Assembly (NCBI GenBank): GCA_047528275.1
Contig: CP180023.1
Location: forward strand, 186,001-250,000
Direction of reading: 5' to 3'
Source: G039954875 sp047528275
Lineage (GTDB): Bacteria; Bacteroidota; Bacteroidia; Flavobacteriales; Blattabacteriaceae
Length of the DNA stretch: 64,000 nucleotides
The notes beneath the pieces were generated by a model. The model worked only from the letters and a program-made list of their open reading frames with translations. It was not told where the DNA came from and searched no databases. Within the stretch, counting starts at the first letter, position 1; the number at the start of each line of letters is the position of its first letter. Positions 25,977 to 35,274 of the stretch are shown here, piece by piece. The translations under genes and the position numbers were made by a program.

Positions 25977-26827
25977 TTTGGGTCGTATTCGCTGGGATTT
26001 TTTTCGGAGTATGATGTCTTTGTGGTACATTTTGAGGACTGAGAATGTTTTCTCCTTTTCATATTCAAAACCTCTACCAGCAGGGCAAAAAAGATTGCGA
26101 AATACAAATACCCCTTAGGAATGGCTTGGATGGTATTTCCGCCCAAGGAAAAATTTCCCAAATGAGCAGCTTCTAATAAGAGCATCACACCGATCAGTAG
26201 GAGAAAAGAAAGTCCGAGAATCTGTATGGAAGGGTGTCGGTGAATGAAACGACTTACTGAGCCTGAAAAGACGAGCATCACTACAACAGTGACTATGATG
26301 GCCAATATGATCAAGGAGAACCCCTCAATGTAACCAAAGCCTTCTGGAGCTTCTTTCAAACTGATCAATCCGATGGCAGTCAAGATGCTATCTATAGAAA
26401 ATATCATATCGAGTAATATGATTTGTATGATCACGCCCCAAAAGGAGTGTTTCGATGGAGATAGGTGTTCCTCTTCAGGAATGTTTTCCAATTTGTGATG
26501 GATCTCGTTGACGCTTTTATAGATGAGGAAAATACTGCCGAGTAATAGGATGAGGTTTTGACCTGAAAAGTGACCCTTTATCCAGTTTAAGTCAAAGTTC
26601 ATCCAGGTTTTCTGTAGCCCCAATACCCAAGAGATGGAGAAGAGGAGCCCTATGCGAAAGAGCATAGCCAGGACTAAGCCGGTAGTACGGGCTGAGGCTT
26701 GCCGTTCTTTCGGAAGTTTTCCGGAGATGATCGATAAAAATAATAGATTATCTATCCCGAGCACGATTTCCAGAAGAACGAGTATGGATAAGGCAATCCA
26801 TGCATCAGGTTTAAATAAAGTCTCCAT
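25973..26827 (-). CDS. TerC family integral membrane protein
   Basis: TerC proteins are multi-pass inner-membrane proteins; several members export manganese or act with exported-protein metalation, others are linked to tellurite resistance. From the ATG at 26827 the protein has 284 residues with about seven membrane segments and the family's acidic motifs ALSILVLLEIVLGIDNLLFL near the start and IILLDMIFSIDSILTAIGLI in the middle (both with conserved Asp). It ends in a charged tail. Sixteen further in-frame codons upstream look non-native. It is convergent with lpdA. Confidence 0.9.
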   Translation of the reverse strand: METLFKPDAWIALSILVLLEIVLGIDNLLFLSIISGKLPKERQASARTTGLVLAMLFRIGLLFSISWVLGLQKTWMNFDLNWIKGHFSGQNLILLLGSIFLIYKSVNEIHHKLENIPEEEHLSPSKHSFWGVIIQIILLDMIFSIDSILTAIGLISLKEAPEGFGYIEGFSLIILAIIVTVVVMLVFSGSVSRFIHRHPSIQILGLSFLLLIGVMLLLEAAHLGNFSLGGNTIQAIPKGYLYFAIFFALLVEVLNMKRRKHSQSSKCTTKTSYSEKNPSEYDPN

Positions 26828-26951
26828 GGGATTTTGGATTGGTTTGGACAAATATAAGAGGGGGTACTTTTTCACAAGGTATTAATATGAGATAAGTACA
26901 GGTAAGTCGTCTCATGAGAAAATGTATTTTTTCCCGTTAATATTTCATCAG

Positions 26952-27816
26952 ATGGAAATATCGTACACCCTACAACTACATTTATTGGTGATACTTTGGG
27001 GCTTTATCGGCAACTTTGGAAAGTTGATTAATATCTCGGCCATCCCATTGTCCTGGTAGCTGATGTTCGTGGACACGTTCTTTATCTATGTGTATTTATG
27101 AATAAATGGGATCTCGTTGAGAGTGATACAGTCTAAATTGTGGATGCTTTTCAATGGTGATTTGATCCTAGCTTTGCATTGGATCTGTTTTTTCATGCTA
27201 TCCAAGTATTCAACATTTCCGTTGACCTATCTTGGCTCTTTTCGGGAGCTTTTTTTATGGTATTTTTCGATCCAGCCTTTTTCAAGATGGCTGTGAAGTT
27301 TTATGAATTACTTTTGGCTGTTGTTGTAGCATTTTGTCTGATCACCATTTTGTATAGTGGTTGGTCAGGAGTACATCCAAGGTATCGATTTTCGGGTCTT
27401 AACCGACTTCCTTTTTATCCTTTTTAGGGTATTGAATGCGATCTTTCTTCGCAAGAATAGTCTTCAGATCGTCGTTTTTTGAGATCTTGAGTGGCATTGA
27501 GTTCTTCACCGTATACCTCCTTATGCAAGGAGAGATTGATGCTATCGTAAACATTAGAACGAAAGATCTGTTTTAGGTTTTGTTGCTCGGGACAGTATTT
27601 ACAGCCTATTCGATGATAGCATTGCTTAAATTGATGAAGAATATCAGTTCCTATACTCTGTTGCTCAAAATAAATTTAGAACCTATCTATGATATTTTGA
27701 TCGTTTATTTTTTCTTTGGTTCGGCCGAAAAGATAGGACTTAGCTTTTATATTGCTATATTGATGATGCTCTCGGCTATTTTTCAACCAATGGGTCAAGA
27801 GAAAGATAGGGCCTAA
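26952..27816 (+). pseudogene. EamA/DMT-family transporter pseudogene
   Basis: The frame starts at the ATG at 26952 with MEISYTLQLHLLVILWGFIG and NFGKLINISAIPLSW, the opening of a ten-helix EamA drug/metabolite transporter, then hits a stop. Later pieces in changing frames include FFMLSKYSTFPLTYLGSF, FYELLLAVVVAFCLITILYS, FLFILFRVLNAIFLRKNS and, at the end, SYTLLLKINLEPIYDILIVY with FFFGSAEKIGLSFYIAILMM. The last piece is the strongly conserved second EamA repeat. The span of 288 codons equals a full-length gene. More than five disruptions are visible. Confidence 0.8.
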
Positions 27817-27873
27817 GGATTGAAAGAGCTCTCCTATTTCTAAATGATTACCTTTGCCTCAATGTATGGTGTT

Positions 27874-28827
27874 ATGGAATATTTGGATTTTGAAAAACCA
27901 ATCAAAGAACTTCACGAACAATATGATAAATGTGTCCTTCTCGGACAAGAGAGTGGCGTAGATGTTAAGGAAGCTTGTGAGCAACTCCAACAAAAGTTGG
28001 AAAAAACCATCAAGAAAGTACATACTCAATTAACCCCTTGGCAAAGGGTACAGCTCTCTAGACATCCTAATAGACCTTATACACTCGACTACATACAAGC
28101 TATTACGAAAGGTATTTTTATTGAACTGCACGGAGACCGTAATATTTCCGATGATAAGGCTATAGTAAGTGGTTTTGGAAAGATAGATGGCAAAACTTTT
28201 ATGCTCATCGGCACGCAGAAAGGTAAGAACACCAAAGATCGTCAGTACCGTCGTTTTGGTATGCCCAATCCTGAAGGGTATAGAAAAGCTCTTCGCCTGA
28301 TGAAATTAGCTGAGAAATTTCAAAAACCTATCGTAACATTGATAGATACTCCTGGAGCTTATCCAGGCCTAGAAGCTGAAGAACGTGGTCAGGGAGAAGC
28401 CATCGGTAGGAATATTTATGAGATGATGTGTTTGAAAGTTCCTGTCTTGGCCATCATTATAGGAGAAGGAGCCAGTGGTGGTGCTTTGGGTATTGGTATC
28501 GGAGATCGGGTCTATATGATGGAGAACACTTGGTACTCTGTGATCTCGCCCGAGAGTTGCTCGAATATACTTTGGCGAAGTTGGGAATACAAGGAGAAGG
28601 CTGCTGAAGCCCTCAAACTCACTGCTAGCGATATGCTTCAATTAAGACTCATTGATGATGTCATTAAAGAACCTCTTGGAGGTGCTCATTTCCATCCGGA
28701 AGAAGCCTATAAACTTGTCAGGAAACAAATCCTCAAAGGCTATAAAGAACTTTCTGTTCTTGAGCCAATACAGCTTGTCAAAGAGCGGCAAGAGAAATAT
28801 ACTAGCATAGGAGTATTTGATGGGTAA
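27874..28827 (+). CDS. accA: Acetyl-CoA carboxylase carboxyltransferase, alpha subunit
   Basis: AccA with AccD transfers CO2 from carboxybiotin to acetyl-CoA, starting fatty acid synthesis. The 317-residue protein starts MEYLDFEKPIKEL (typical 'LDFEKPI-EL'), and shows WQRVQLSRHPNRPYTLDYI, FIELHGDRNISDDKAIVSGF, TLIDTPGAYPGLEAEERGQG, IIGEGASGGALGIGIGDRVY and WYSVISPESCSNILWRSWEY. Length is standard. The frame is open to 27844 but the ATG at 27874 fits relatives. No accB, accC or accD is present in this window. The gene directly follows a dead transporter gene. Confidence 0.95.
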   Translation: MEYLDFEKPIKELHEQYDKCVLLGQESGVDVKEACEQLQQKLEKTIKKVHTQLTPWQRVQLSRHPNRPYTLDYIQAITKGIFIELHGDRNISDDKAIVSGFGKIDGKTFMLIGTQKGKNTKDRQYRRFGMPNPEGYRKALRLMKLAEKFQKPIVTLIDTPGAYPGLEAEERGQGEAIGRNIYEMMCLKVPVLAIIIGEGASGGALGIGIGDRVYMMENTWYSVISPESCSNILWRSWEYKEKAAEALKLTASDMLQLRLIDDVIKEPLGGAHFHPEEAYKLVRKQILKGYKELSVLEPIQLVKERQEKYTSIGVFDG

Positions 28828-28941
28828 AAGTAGTTGATAAATCCATTTCGTTTGAGCTCAATACATTAGTTTTTTTTTCTTAGTTTTTATTTATCAACAG
28901 TCCTTGATCTGTGAGGTACCTCTTTTTATTTTTACCTTCCT

Positions 28942-30537
28942 ATGGAGAAGTTGCGTCCTTCTATTTATGATCGAAAAAAATCTGTACTGATCCCTTTTGA
29001 TCGTGGTAAAATACCGCCTCAAGCCCTAGATCTGGAAGAGGTTGTTTTGGGAGCGATGATGATCGATAAAAAAGGTCTGGATGAAGTCATTGATATCCTT
29101 ACCCCAGATATATTTTACAAGCCGGCGCACCAGGAGCTCTTTCAAACGATCCAGAAACTCTTTCATGACTCTCAGCCTATAGATTTGAATACGGTCTCCG
29201 AACGGCTCCGTCAAGAGGGGAAGTTAGAAGTAGTAGGAGGAGATTATTATCTAGTGCAGCTTACCCAAAGGGTAGTTTCTTCAGCACATATCGAGTATCA
29301 TACCCGTATCATTCAACAGAAATTCATCTTGCGGCGTTTGATCGAAATTTCTTCTGATCTCATAGAACAGGCCTATGACGAAACTACTGATGTTTTTCAA
29401 CTTCTCGATGTAGCTGAGACCAATCTCTTTGGGATCACGCAAGATCATTTGAAACGAAGTTCTGAGACGGCACAATCCTTGATCTTACAAGCCATTGATC
29501 GTATCAAGAAGGTTGAGTCTGCTGAGGGATTGAGTGGGGTTCCATCAGGTTTTGCCAAGATAGATAAGATCACCTCGGGTTGGCAAAAATCTGATTTGAT
29601 TATTTTTGCTGCTCGTCCTGGAATGGGGAAGACGGCCTTTATGCTCTCGATGACTAGAAATATCGTTGTCGAGCAAAAGATCCCAGTAGCTTTGTTTTCT
29701 CTAGAGATGTCTTCCGTACAGTTAATCACCCGACTGATCGCTTCTGAGACTGGTATCTCTTCCGAAAAGCTTAGAAAAGCTCATTTGTCTGATATCGAGT
29801 GGAATCAGCTCTATTCCAAAGTAAAGCGTTTGGAAGAAGCTCCGTTGTTTATCGATGATACTCCGGCCTTGTCTATATTTGATTTGCGCGCCAAGTGCCG
29901 TCGCTTGGTATCCCGGCACGGTGTACGTCTGATCATGATCGATTATTTGCAGCTCATGGGGGTAGGGGTTGGTGTCAAACCCGGCAATCGCGAACAGGAG
30001 ATATCAGTCATCTCTCGAAGTTTGAAGTCCATTGCCAAGGAGCTTGACGCACCTGTGATCGCACTCTCGCAACTCTCACGTGCTGTAGAGACACGTGGTG
30101 GGATCAAGCGTCCTTTGTTGTCCGACTTGCGCGAGTCAGGAGCCATTGAGCAAGATGCTGATATTGTATCATTTATCTATAGACCAGAGTATTACGGTTT
30201 TAGAACCTGGGATAGTGATGATGGAGCTCCTTGTCAAGGTCAAGCTGAAATCATTGTTGCAAAGCATCGCAATGGAGGTTTGGACAATGTGCGTTTGCGT
30301 TTCATCAGCGAACAAGCTAAATTTATGGATATGGAAGAGTATCCTTTTTCTGATGAGGATTTGTACGGACAAACCTTTACCCAGGCGCATTCGAGTATGA
30401 ACAAAGATGCTATACTGGATCCTACCTATCCGGATCATGTTTTAGATGTTTCTCCTAAAGATTTGACCTTGAACTCCAGTTTTGACGAGGATAAATCTGA
30501 GATTTCTCAAGACGATTCCGATGAGCTTCCCTTCTGA
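28942..30537 (+). CDS. dnaB: Replicative DNA helicase DnaB
   Basis: DnaB unwinds DNA ahead of the replication fork. The 531-residue protein has the N-terminal helical domain (PPQALDLEEVVLGAMMIDKK), Walker A ARPGMGKTAF with the Lys at residue 230, the ALFSLEMSSVQLITRLIASE helicase motif, Walker B LIMIDYLQLM and the DLRESGAIEQDADIV motif with Arg/Gln. The C-terminal 60 residues form a Ser/Asp-rich acidic tail ending SDELPF, reminiscent of the acidic tip of SSB and frequent in Bacteroidota DnaB. No intein or frame break. It stands alone between accA and a dead SIMPL gene. Confidence 0.97.
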   Translation: MEKLRPSIYDRKKSVLIPFDRGKIPPQALDLEEVVLGAMMIDKKGLDEVIDILTPDIFYKPAHQELFQTIQKLFHDSQPIDLNTVSERLRQEGKLEVVGGDYYLVQLTQRVVSSAHIEYHTRIIQQKFILRRLIEISSDLIEQAYDETTDVFQLLDVAETNLFGITQDHLKRSSETAQSLILQAIDRIKKVESAEGLSGVPSGFAKIDKITSGWQKSDLIIFAARPGMGKTAFMLSMTRNIVVEQKIPVALFSLEMSSVQLITRLIASETGISSEKLRKAHLSDIEWNQLYSKVKRLEEAPLFIDDTPALSIFDLRAKCRRLVSRHGVRLIMIDYLQLMGVGVGVKPGNREQEISVISRSLKSIAKELDAPVIALSQLSRAVETRGGIKRPLLSDLRESGAIEQDADIVSFIYRPEYYGFRTWDSDDGAPCQGQAEIIVAKHRNGGLDNVRLRFISEQAKFMDMEEYPFSDEDLYGQTFTQAHSSMNKDAILDPTYPDHVLDVSPKDLTLNSSFDEDKSEISQDDSDELPF

Positions 30538-30583
30538 GATGATTTGAGGGATTTAGTTTCTAAAAGGCTCATGTAAGATTGGA

Positions 30584-31384
30584 TCAGCTCAATAGGTAGA
30601 CCAGGGTAATAGTGACACTGTAGCCTGTTTTGAATCGGTCTAAAGTATTGAAAGCTTCACTGGGAGTGGATTTCTCTTTGGATTTTTGCTCAATGATCTG
30701 AAAGACGCCTATCTCAGCATTTTTCAAGTCACCTAGTTTTCCATTAGCTTTTTCGATGATTTTCATAGCTCTTTCTTTAGCGTATTTAGAGGATTTATCC
30801 AGAATATCATGCTTGATACCAGAGAGTTTGGTATAGTAATATCGTTGTGCAGAGGATTGAAATTCTACCCCTTAACGGATCAACTTAGTCACCTCGTGCG
30901 AGATACTTTCGACCTTATTAATGACTTTAGGCTCTATGCGGACAGATTGTCTCAAGGTATATCCGGTGAAAATCGAGCTTGTCATATTGCCTCACTTATC
31001 ATATTTTCGATCAAAATTTTTATCAATCCCAACGACTGAGAAGACGATTTATTTATCAGTAAGTCCTTTGTTTAATAAATACTCTCAGGTTAGGTCTTGG
31101 TATTTTTTCAACAGGACATAAGCTTTTTTAAGGTTTTTGTGTTTTTGGAGAAAAAGCCGCTCCATACAATCAGATCTGAGTTGAAATCTTTTGAAGTCGA
31201 ACCTTTCACTTTGATAAAAGCTTAGCTGGTATGTTTTTTTTAAAAAAAAATCATGTATATTATAAAAGATGAAATAACAATGGCTCCGCTGAATACGATT
31301 CTTGAAGTATTTTTCATAAGGTTGTGATTGCAAAGGTTCAGACCTAATGGTATCAAAAATCTCGATACAATAAATATTTTTCAC
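30584..31384 (-). pseudogene. SIMPL-domain (DUF541) exported protein pseudogene
   Basis: The best part is the C-terminus at 30584-30830: SSKYAKERAMKIIEKANGKL, GDLKNAEIGVFQII and TGYSVTITLVYLL, which matches the end of SIMPL proteins. Upstream, other frames give FTGYTLRQSVRIEPKVINKV, SISHEVTKLI-stop-GVEFQS and RYYYTKLSGIKHDIL, the family's middle. Further up the reading is YLLNKGLTDKQIVFSV and FLQKHKNLKKAYVLLKK, then a membrane-like segment near 31250. The order is right for a roughly 240-residue protein. At least three frameshifts and a nonsense codon. SIMPL proteins are periplasmic and of unclear function. Confidence 0.78.
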
Positions 31385-31399
31385 GAATTCGCTTAAATG

Positions 31400-32480
31400 T
31401 CTCTAGCTTTTCTTACCACGATGCGTGGATCTGTTTTTTAGAAAGGTCTTGTTCGATCTACTGTTGCAATGATTCGGTACCGGTTAGTTTTTGAAAAAAA
31501 AATAGGTAAAAAAAGTCGTTTCAGATTGAGTGGCTTATTGGTAAGCATTGATGAGCTAATTCAAATAAAAATATTTAGGTTTTGGGTGTTTTCTGAGGTC
31601 ATACCCATAACACTTCTTTCCATTAAACAGTGGATTTTTTGTTCCGAATTTTGCTTGTGGTGGTGAAGAAGAGATAATATACAATTCGATCGAAGTAGGG
31701 TGTTCCATAGGCTTGAAACGAGAAGTCTGTATTCCAATCCTGTGCTGACTTGTTTACCTTCAAATATGTATAAAATCGAATATAAGCAGATTGTTGGATT
31801 GGTTGATCGAGGGAGCTACAGGGAATGTATAGGGCATTTTATGGTCATAATTTTTCAGAGGGATTACTTTCAAGTTTAGGCGAGGTGTCTCTGAAGGTAT
31901 CCATTTTTCGATGTGGACCATTTGAGCATATTCTTTGATAATCATTCCGCACGTTACTGGAACGGGATATAAGATTATAAAAGAACTCAATTTGGGTTAA
32001 AGTACTGGCCCGTCGATGTAATGTCCGTTGGGGTTGGGACGATCCAAGATGATCAAATGGATGCTCTGTTTACCGCAAGCTTCCATCATATAGGTCAATG
32101 TAGAAATATAGGGATAAAACCTTACGCCTACGTTTTGTAGATCAAATACTATCAGATCGATGTTTTTCAATTGTGCTATGCTGTGTTTTTTGTTTTTTCC
32201 ATAGAGGGAAATCATGGATAGGCCAGTTTTAGCCCCATTTTTATTATTGAATATCTCTCCGTCGCTGGCCGTCCATTGAAAGCCATTTTCAGGTGAGAAG
32301 ATACGCATGAGCTGAATCCCCGAGGTTATCAAAAAGCCTACGAGATGTTGGTCCTTGAACCGGCTAGTTTAGTTAGTCACTATACTTACGTGTTTGTTTT
32401 TGAGCAAGGGAAAGGTAAAGCTCTGTATGCTCCGTTCCTGGGATAGGGCCATCAGAAACCCCTTTTGAAGAGGATTGGAG
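31400..32480 (-). pseudogene. DUF1343 protein (exo-N-acetylmuramidase NamZ family) pseudogene
   Basis: Members of DUF1343 such as NamZ remove MurNAc from peptidoglycan fragments. The minus strand reads GTEHTELYLSLAQ and LLKNKHVSIVTN at the start, then QHLVGFLITSGIQLMRIFSP, ENGFQWTASDGEIF, TGLSMISLYGKNKKHS, LIVFDLQNVGVRFYPYISTL, TYMMEACGKQSIHLIILDRP and NPNGHYIDGPVL, a near-perfect match to the family core. After a stop at 31997 more pieces follow (GMIIKEYAQMVHIEKW, DFSFQAYGTPYF). The N-terminal frameshift near 32400 and the stops after the core inactivate it. It lies next to the dead SIMPL gene. Confidence 0.85.
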
Positions 32481-32563
32481 AATATTAGCGAAATGTATTT
32501 CCATACAGAATTAAGAGCAGTATGAAAGACGTATATTTGAGTGACTTTAGAGTATTTATCAAA

Positions 32564-33796
32564 ATGGATTTTGCATGGTATTTTTCTCGTAATACGGCTA
32601 GCGATAAAGGTAATAAAAAAAGTAGTTCTTCCATCATTATTTTTATTGCACAGATTGCTTTTACTTTGGGTATTGTCGTGACACATATCACTTTTTCTAC
32701 AGGTATTGGGGCTAGGCAAGCGATCAAAGAAAAGTTGTCTGACTTTTACGGTCATATCATCATCATGGGTTTGGATAGTAATAATTCGTATGATAGTTCT
32801 CCGATCTCCATGGATCAGGCGTTTTATCCTCAGTTTCCAGCAAATTTTGCTGTAGATCATGTTAGTGTTTTTGCCAACCGTAGTGGTATCATCCATACTG
32901 AAAAGGAAATTGAAGCTATCCTTTTTAAAGGAATTGCCCCGGATTATGATAAGGATCGTCTACGAAAATTTCTAGTGAAAGGTCGTTTGCCCGATCTGAA
33001 GAAAGCACCTTTTAGCCAAGAGGTCCTTTTGTCTAAAAGGATAGCAAATTCATTGAGACTAGATGTTGGCAGTTCTTTTATGAGTTATTTTTTGAAATCT
33101 GGTTCCTCTCAACCTATAGCCCGACGTTTTACAATAAGTGGGTTGTATGAAACTGGGATCAAAAATTTTGATGATGTTTTGGTCATAGGGGATATCCGGC
33201 ATATGCAACGCATCAGTGGTTGGGAGAGCGATTGTATAGGTGGTTTTGAAGTATTCGTCAAAGACGTCAATCAAATCTCATCGATAGAAAAGCAGATCAA
33301 TAAGCAGATCAGTTATGATTTGAAAGCTGAGAGTGTTTTGAGTCGGTTTCAGAATATTACCGATTGGATACGAATTTTTGATATCAATATTTTCATTGTG
33401 GTATCGATTGTAAGCATAGTGGTGATCATTAATATGGTAGTGCTTTTGTTGATCTTAATTCTAGAGCGGGTCCGTACGATAGGAGTATTGAAAACTCTGG
33501 GTGCGGGGAATTGGCTCATACAAAAGATATTCATCTGTTATGCTTTGAGAATCATATTCCTAGCTTTGCTTGTTGGTAATATTGTGGGCTTAGGTTTGTT
33601 GTTACTTCAACAAACTTTTCGGTTGGTTTCGTTGAATCCTGATTCTTATTACATCAGTGTTGTTCCGGTGCATTTAGATATAGTTAATATTCTGTTGATC
33701 AACTTTTGTAGTGTATTGGTCTGTGTGATTACTCTGATCTTTCCTTCTTTTCTTATCAATAGAATATCGCCTATTAGGTCGATTAAATTCGATTGA
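32564..33796 (+). CDS. FtsX/LolC-like ABC transporter permease
   Basis: This 410-residue membrane protein has the MacB/FtsX-type layout: a membrane helix at about residues 25-48 (IIIFIAQIAFTLGIVVTHIT), a large periplasmic domain (about 50-265) and three C-terminal helices, the first IFIVVSIVSIVVIINMVVLL, followed by the cytoplasmic coupling loop ILERVRTIGVLKTLGAGNW. This is how LolC/LolE lipoprotein-release permeases of Bacteroidota look, and export of lipoproteins is the likely role. The ATG at 32564 (MDFAWYFSRN) fits the family; the frame is open to 32522. The ATPase partner is not adjacent. Confidence 0.88.
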   Translation: MDFAWYFSRNTASDKGNKKSSSSIIIFIAQIAFTLGIVVTHITFSTGIGARQAIKEKLSDFYGHIIIMGLDSNNSYDSSPISMDQAFYPQFPANFAVDHVSVFANRSGIIHTEKEIEAILFKGIAPDYDKDRLRKFLVKGRLPDLKKAPFSQEVLLSKRIANSLRLDVGSSFMSYFLKSGSSQPIARRFTISGLYETGIKNFDDVLVIGDIRHMQRISGWESDCIGGFEVFVKDVNQISSIEKQINKQISYDLKAESVLSRFQNITDWIRIFDINIFIVVSIVSIVVIINMVVLLLILILERVRTIGVLKTLGAGNWLIQKIFICYALRIIFLALLVGNIVGLGLLLLQQTFRLVSLNPDSYYISVVPVHLDIVNILLINFCSVLVCVITLIFPSFLINRISPIRSIKFD

Positions 33797-33867
33797 ATTT
33801 TTATAAAAATTTGAAATACGACTCAGGTAATTTATCTAATTTTGTTTCTGTAACAAACTTTGAATCA

Positions 33868-35259
33868 TTGGCACTCATAAAATCGGTTTCTGGTATAAGG
33901 GGTACCATCGGAGGACAGATAGGAGAAAGTTTGAGTCCATTAGATGTGGTCAAATTTTCTGCTGCCTATGGGATGTGGCTCAAAAACCAATGCAAGAGAG
34001 AATGTCCTATAGTTGTTCTTGGACGGGATGCTCGTCTTTCGGGTGAGACAGTCCGGCAGTTGACAGTGGCTACGTTGCAGAACCTGGGTATCGATGTGAT
34101 TGATCTAGGGCTTTCTACTACTCCTACTGTGGAGATGGCTGTGATCATGGAAAAAGCCGATGGAGGTATCGTTTTGACTGCTAGTCATAATCCCAAACAT
34201 TGGAATGCTTTGAAGTTATTGAATCATCACGCAGAATTCCTTTCTGAAGAAGCCGGAAATGCTGTCTTGCTTCTAGCGGAAAAAGAGGATTTTTCCTTTG
34301 TCGGGGTTGATCGATTGGGATGTTACAACCTTAAGGAAGATTATATACAAAGACATATAAAGGCTATTCTGGACTTATCTTTGGTAGATACTCAGGCGAT
34401 TAAAGCTTCTGGATTCAAAGCTGTAGTAGATGGGGTCAATTCTACCGGTGGTATAGCCGTGCCTATGCTTCTGCATGCTTTAGGTGTAGAGACGGTAAAA
34501 CTATTTTGTGAGCCTGACGGACATTTTCTACATGATCCTGAGCCTTTGTGTGAGCATCTGAGTGCGATCTGTGAGAAAGTACTAGAGGTACAGGCTGATC
34601 TTGGCATTGCGGTAGACCCAGATGTCGATCGTCTGGTATTTATATGTGAAAATGGCGATCTTTTTGGAGAAGAATATACCTTAGTGGCTGTGGCTGATTA
34701 TGTTCTTGAAAAAAAATCTGGCCCTACTGTTTCTAACCTATCCTCTTCGAGGGCCTTGCAGGATATTTCTATCAAGCGAGGTGTAGTGTATCATTCAGCA
34801 GCAGTAGGAGAAGTGCACGTGGTGGAAAAGATGAAACAAACCAGTGCAGTGATTGGTGGGGAGGGCAATGGTGGGATCATTTATCCCGAGTTGCATTATG
34901 GACGAGATGCTCTAGTAGGGATCGCGTTATTCTTGACCCAGTTGGCTTATTTTGGGGGGCAAATCAGCCAGCTACGTATGAAATATCCTGTTTATTTCAT
35001 GTCAAAACAAAAAATCAAGTTACCTCCTAAAACTAATGTTGATAGCCTCTTACAAGCATTGGCGAAACATTATGAAAAGGAAAGTCCGAGTCTGATCGAT
35101 GGTGTGAAAATCGATTTTGCAGAGGAGTGGGTACATTTGAGAAAATCAAATACTGAGCCTATTGTCCGTATATACGCTGAGAGCACTTCACAAGCCAAGG
35201 CAGACATTTTGGCTAATCGGTTTTTGAATGACATATACCAAAAAATTTCCGTTTTATGA
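33868..35259 (+). CDS. glmM: Phosphoglucosamine mutase
   Basis: GlmM converts glucosamine-6-phosphate to glucosamine-1-phosphate for UDP-GlcNAc synthesis. Landmarks are LIKSVSGIRGTIGG at the start, the phosphoserine loop LTASHNPKHWNALK (Ser at about residue 106), the metal loop DPDVDRL, GGEGNGGIIYPELH and the phosphate-binding RKSNTEPIVRIYAE. The open frame begins with a TTG at 33793 that overlaps the previous gene's stop, but homologues start exactly at M/L-ALIKS, so I use the TTG at 33868, giving 463 residues. No ATG is available near it. The product feeds both murB and lpxK pathways. Confidence 0.92.
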   Translation: MALIKSVSGIRGTIGGQIGESLSPLDVVKFSAAYGMWLKNQCKRECPIVVLGRDARLSGETVRQLTVATLQNLGIDVIDLGLSTTPTVEMAVIMEKADGGIVLTASHNPKHWNALKLLNHHAEFLSEEAGNAVLLLAEKEDFSFVGVDRLGCYNLKEDYIQRHIKAILDLSLVDTQAIKASGFKAVVDGVNSTGGIAVPMLLHALGVETVKLFCEPDGHFLHDPEPLCEHLSAICEKVLEVQADLGIAVDPDVDRLVFICENGDLFGEEYTLVAVADYVLEKKSGPTVSNLSSSRALQDISIKRGVVYHSAAVGEVHVVEKMKQTSAVIGGEGNGGIIYPELHYGRDALVGIALFLTQLAYFGGQISQLRMKYPVYFMSKQKIKLPPKTNVDSLLQALAKHYEKESPSLIDGVKIDFAEEWVHLRKSNTEPIVRIYAESTSQAKADILANRFLNDIYQKISVL

Positions 35260-35274
35260 GTAGGATCAATTGGA

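Noticed and set aside
31469..31666. 65-codon plus-strand frame
   Set aside because: Lies opposite the decayed tail of the DUF1343 gene and lacks any recognised motif.
32369..32896. 175-codon minus-strand frame ending in LLKNKHVSIVTN
   Set aside because: Only its last residues belong to the DUF1343 pseudogene; the rest is antisense of the permease gene and not protein-like.
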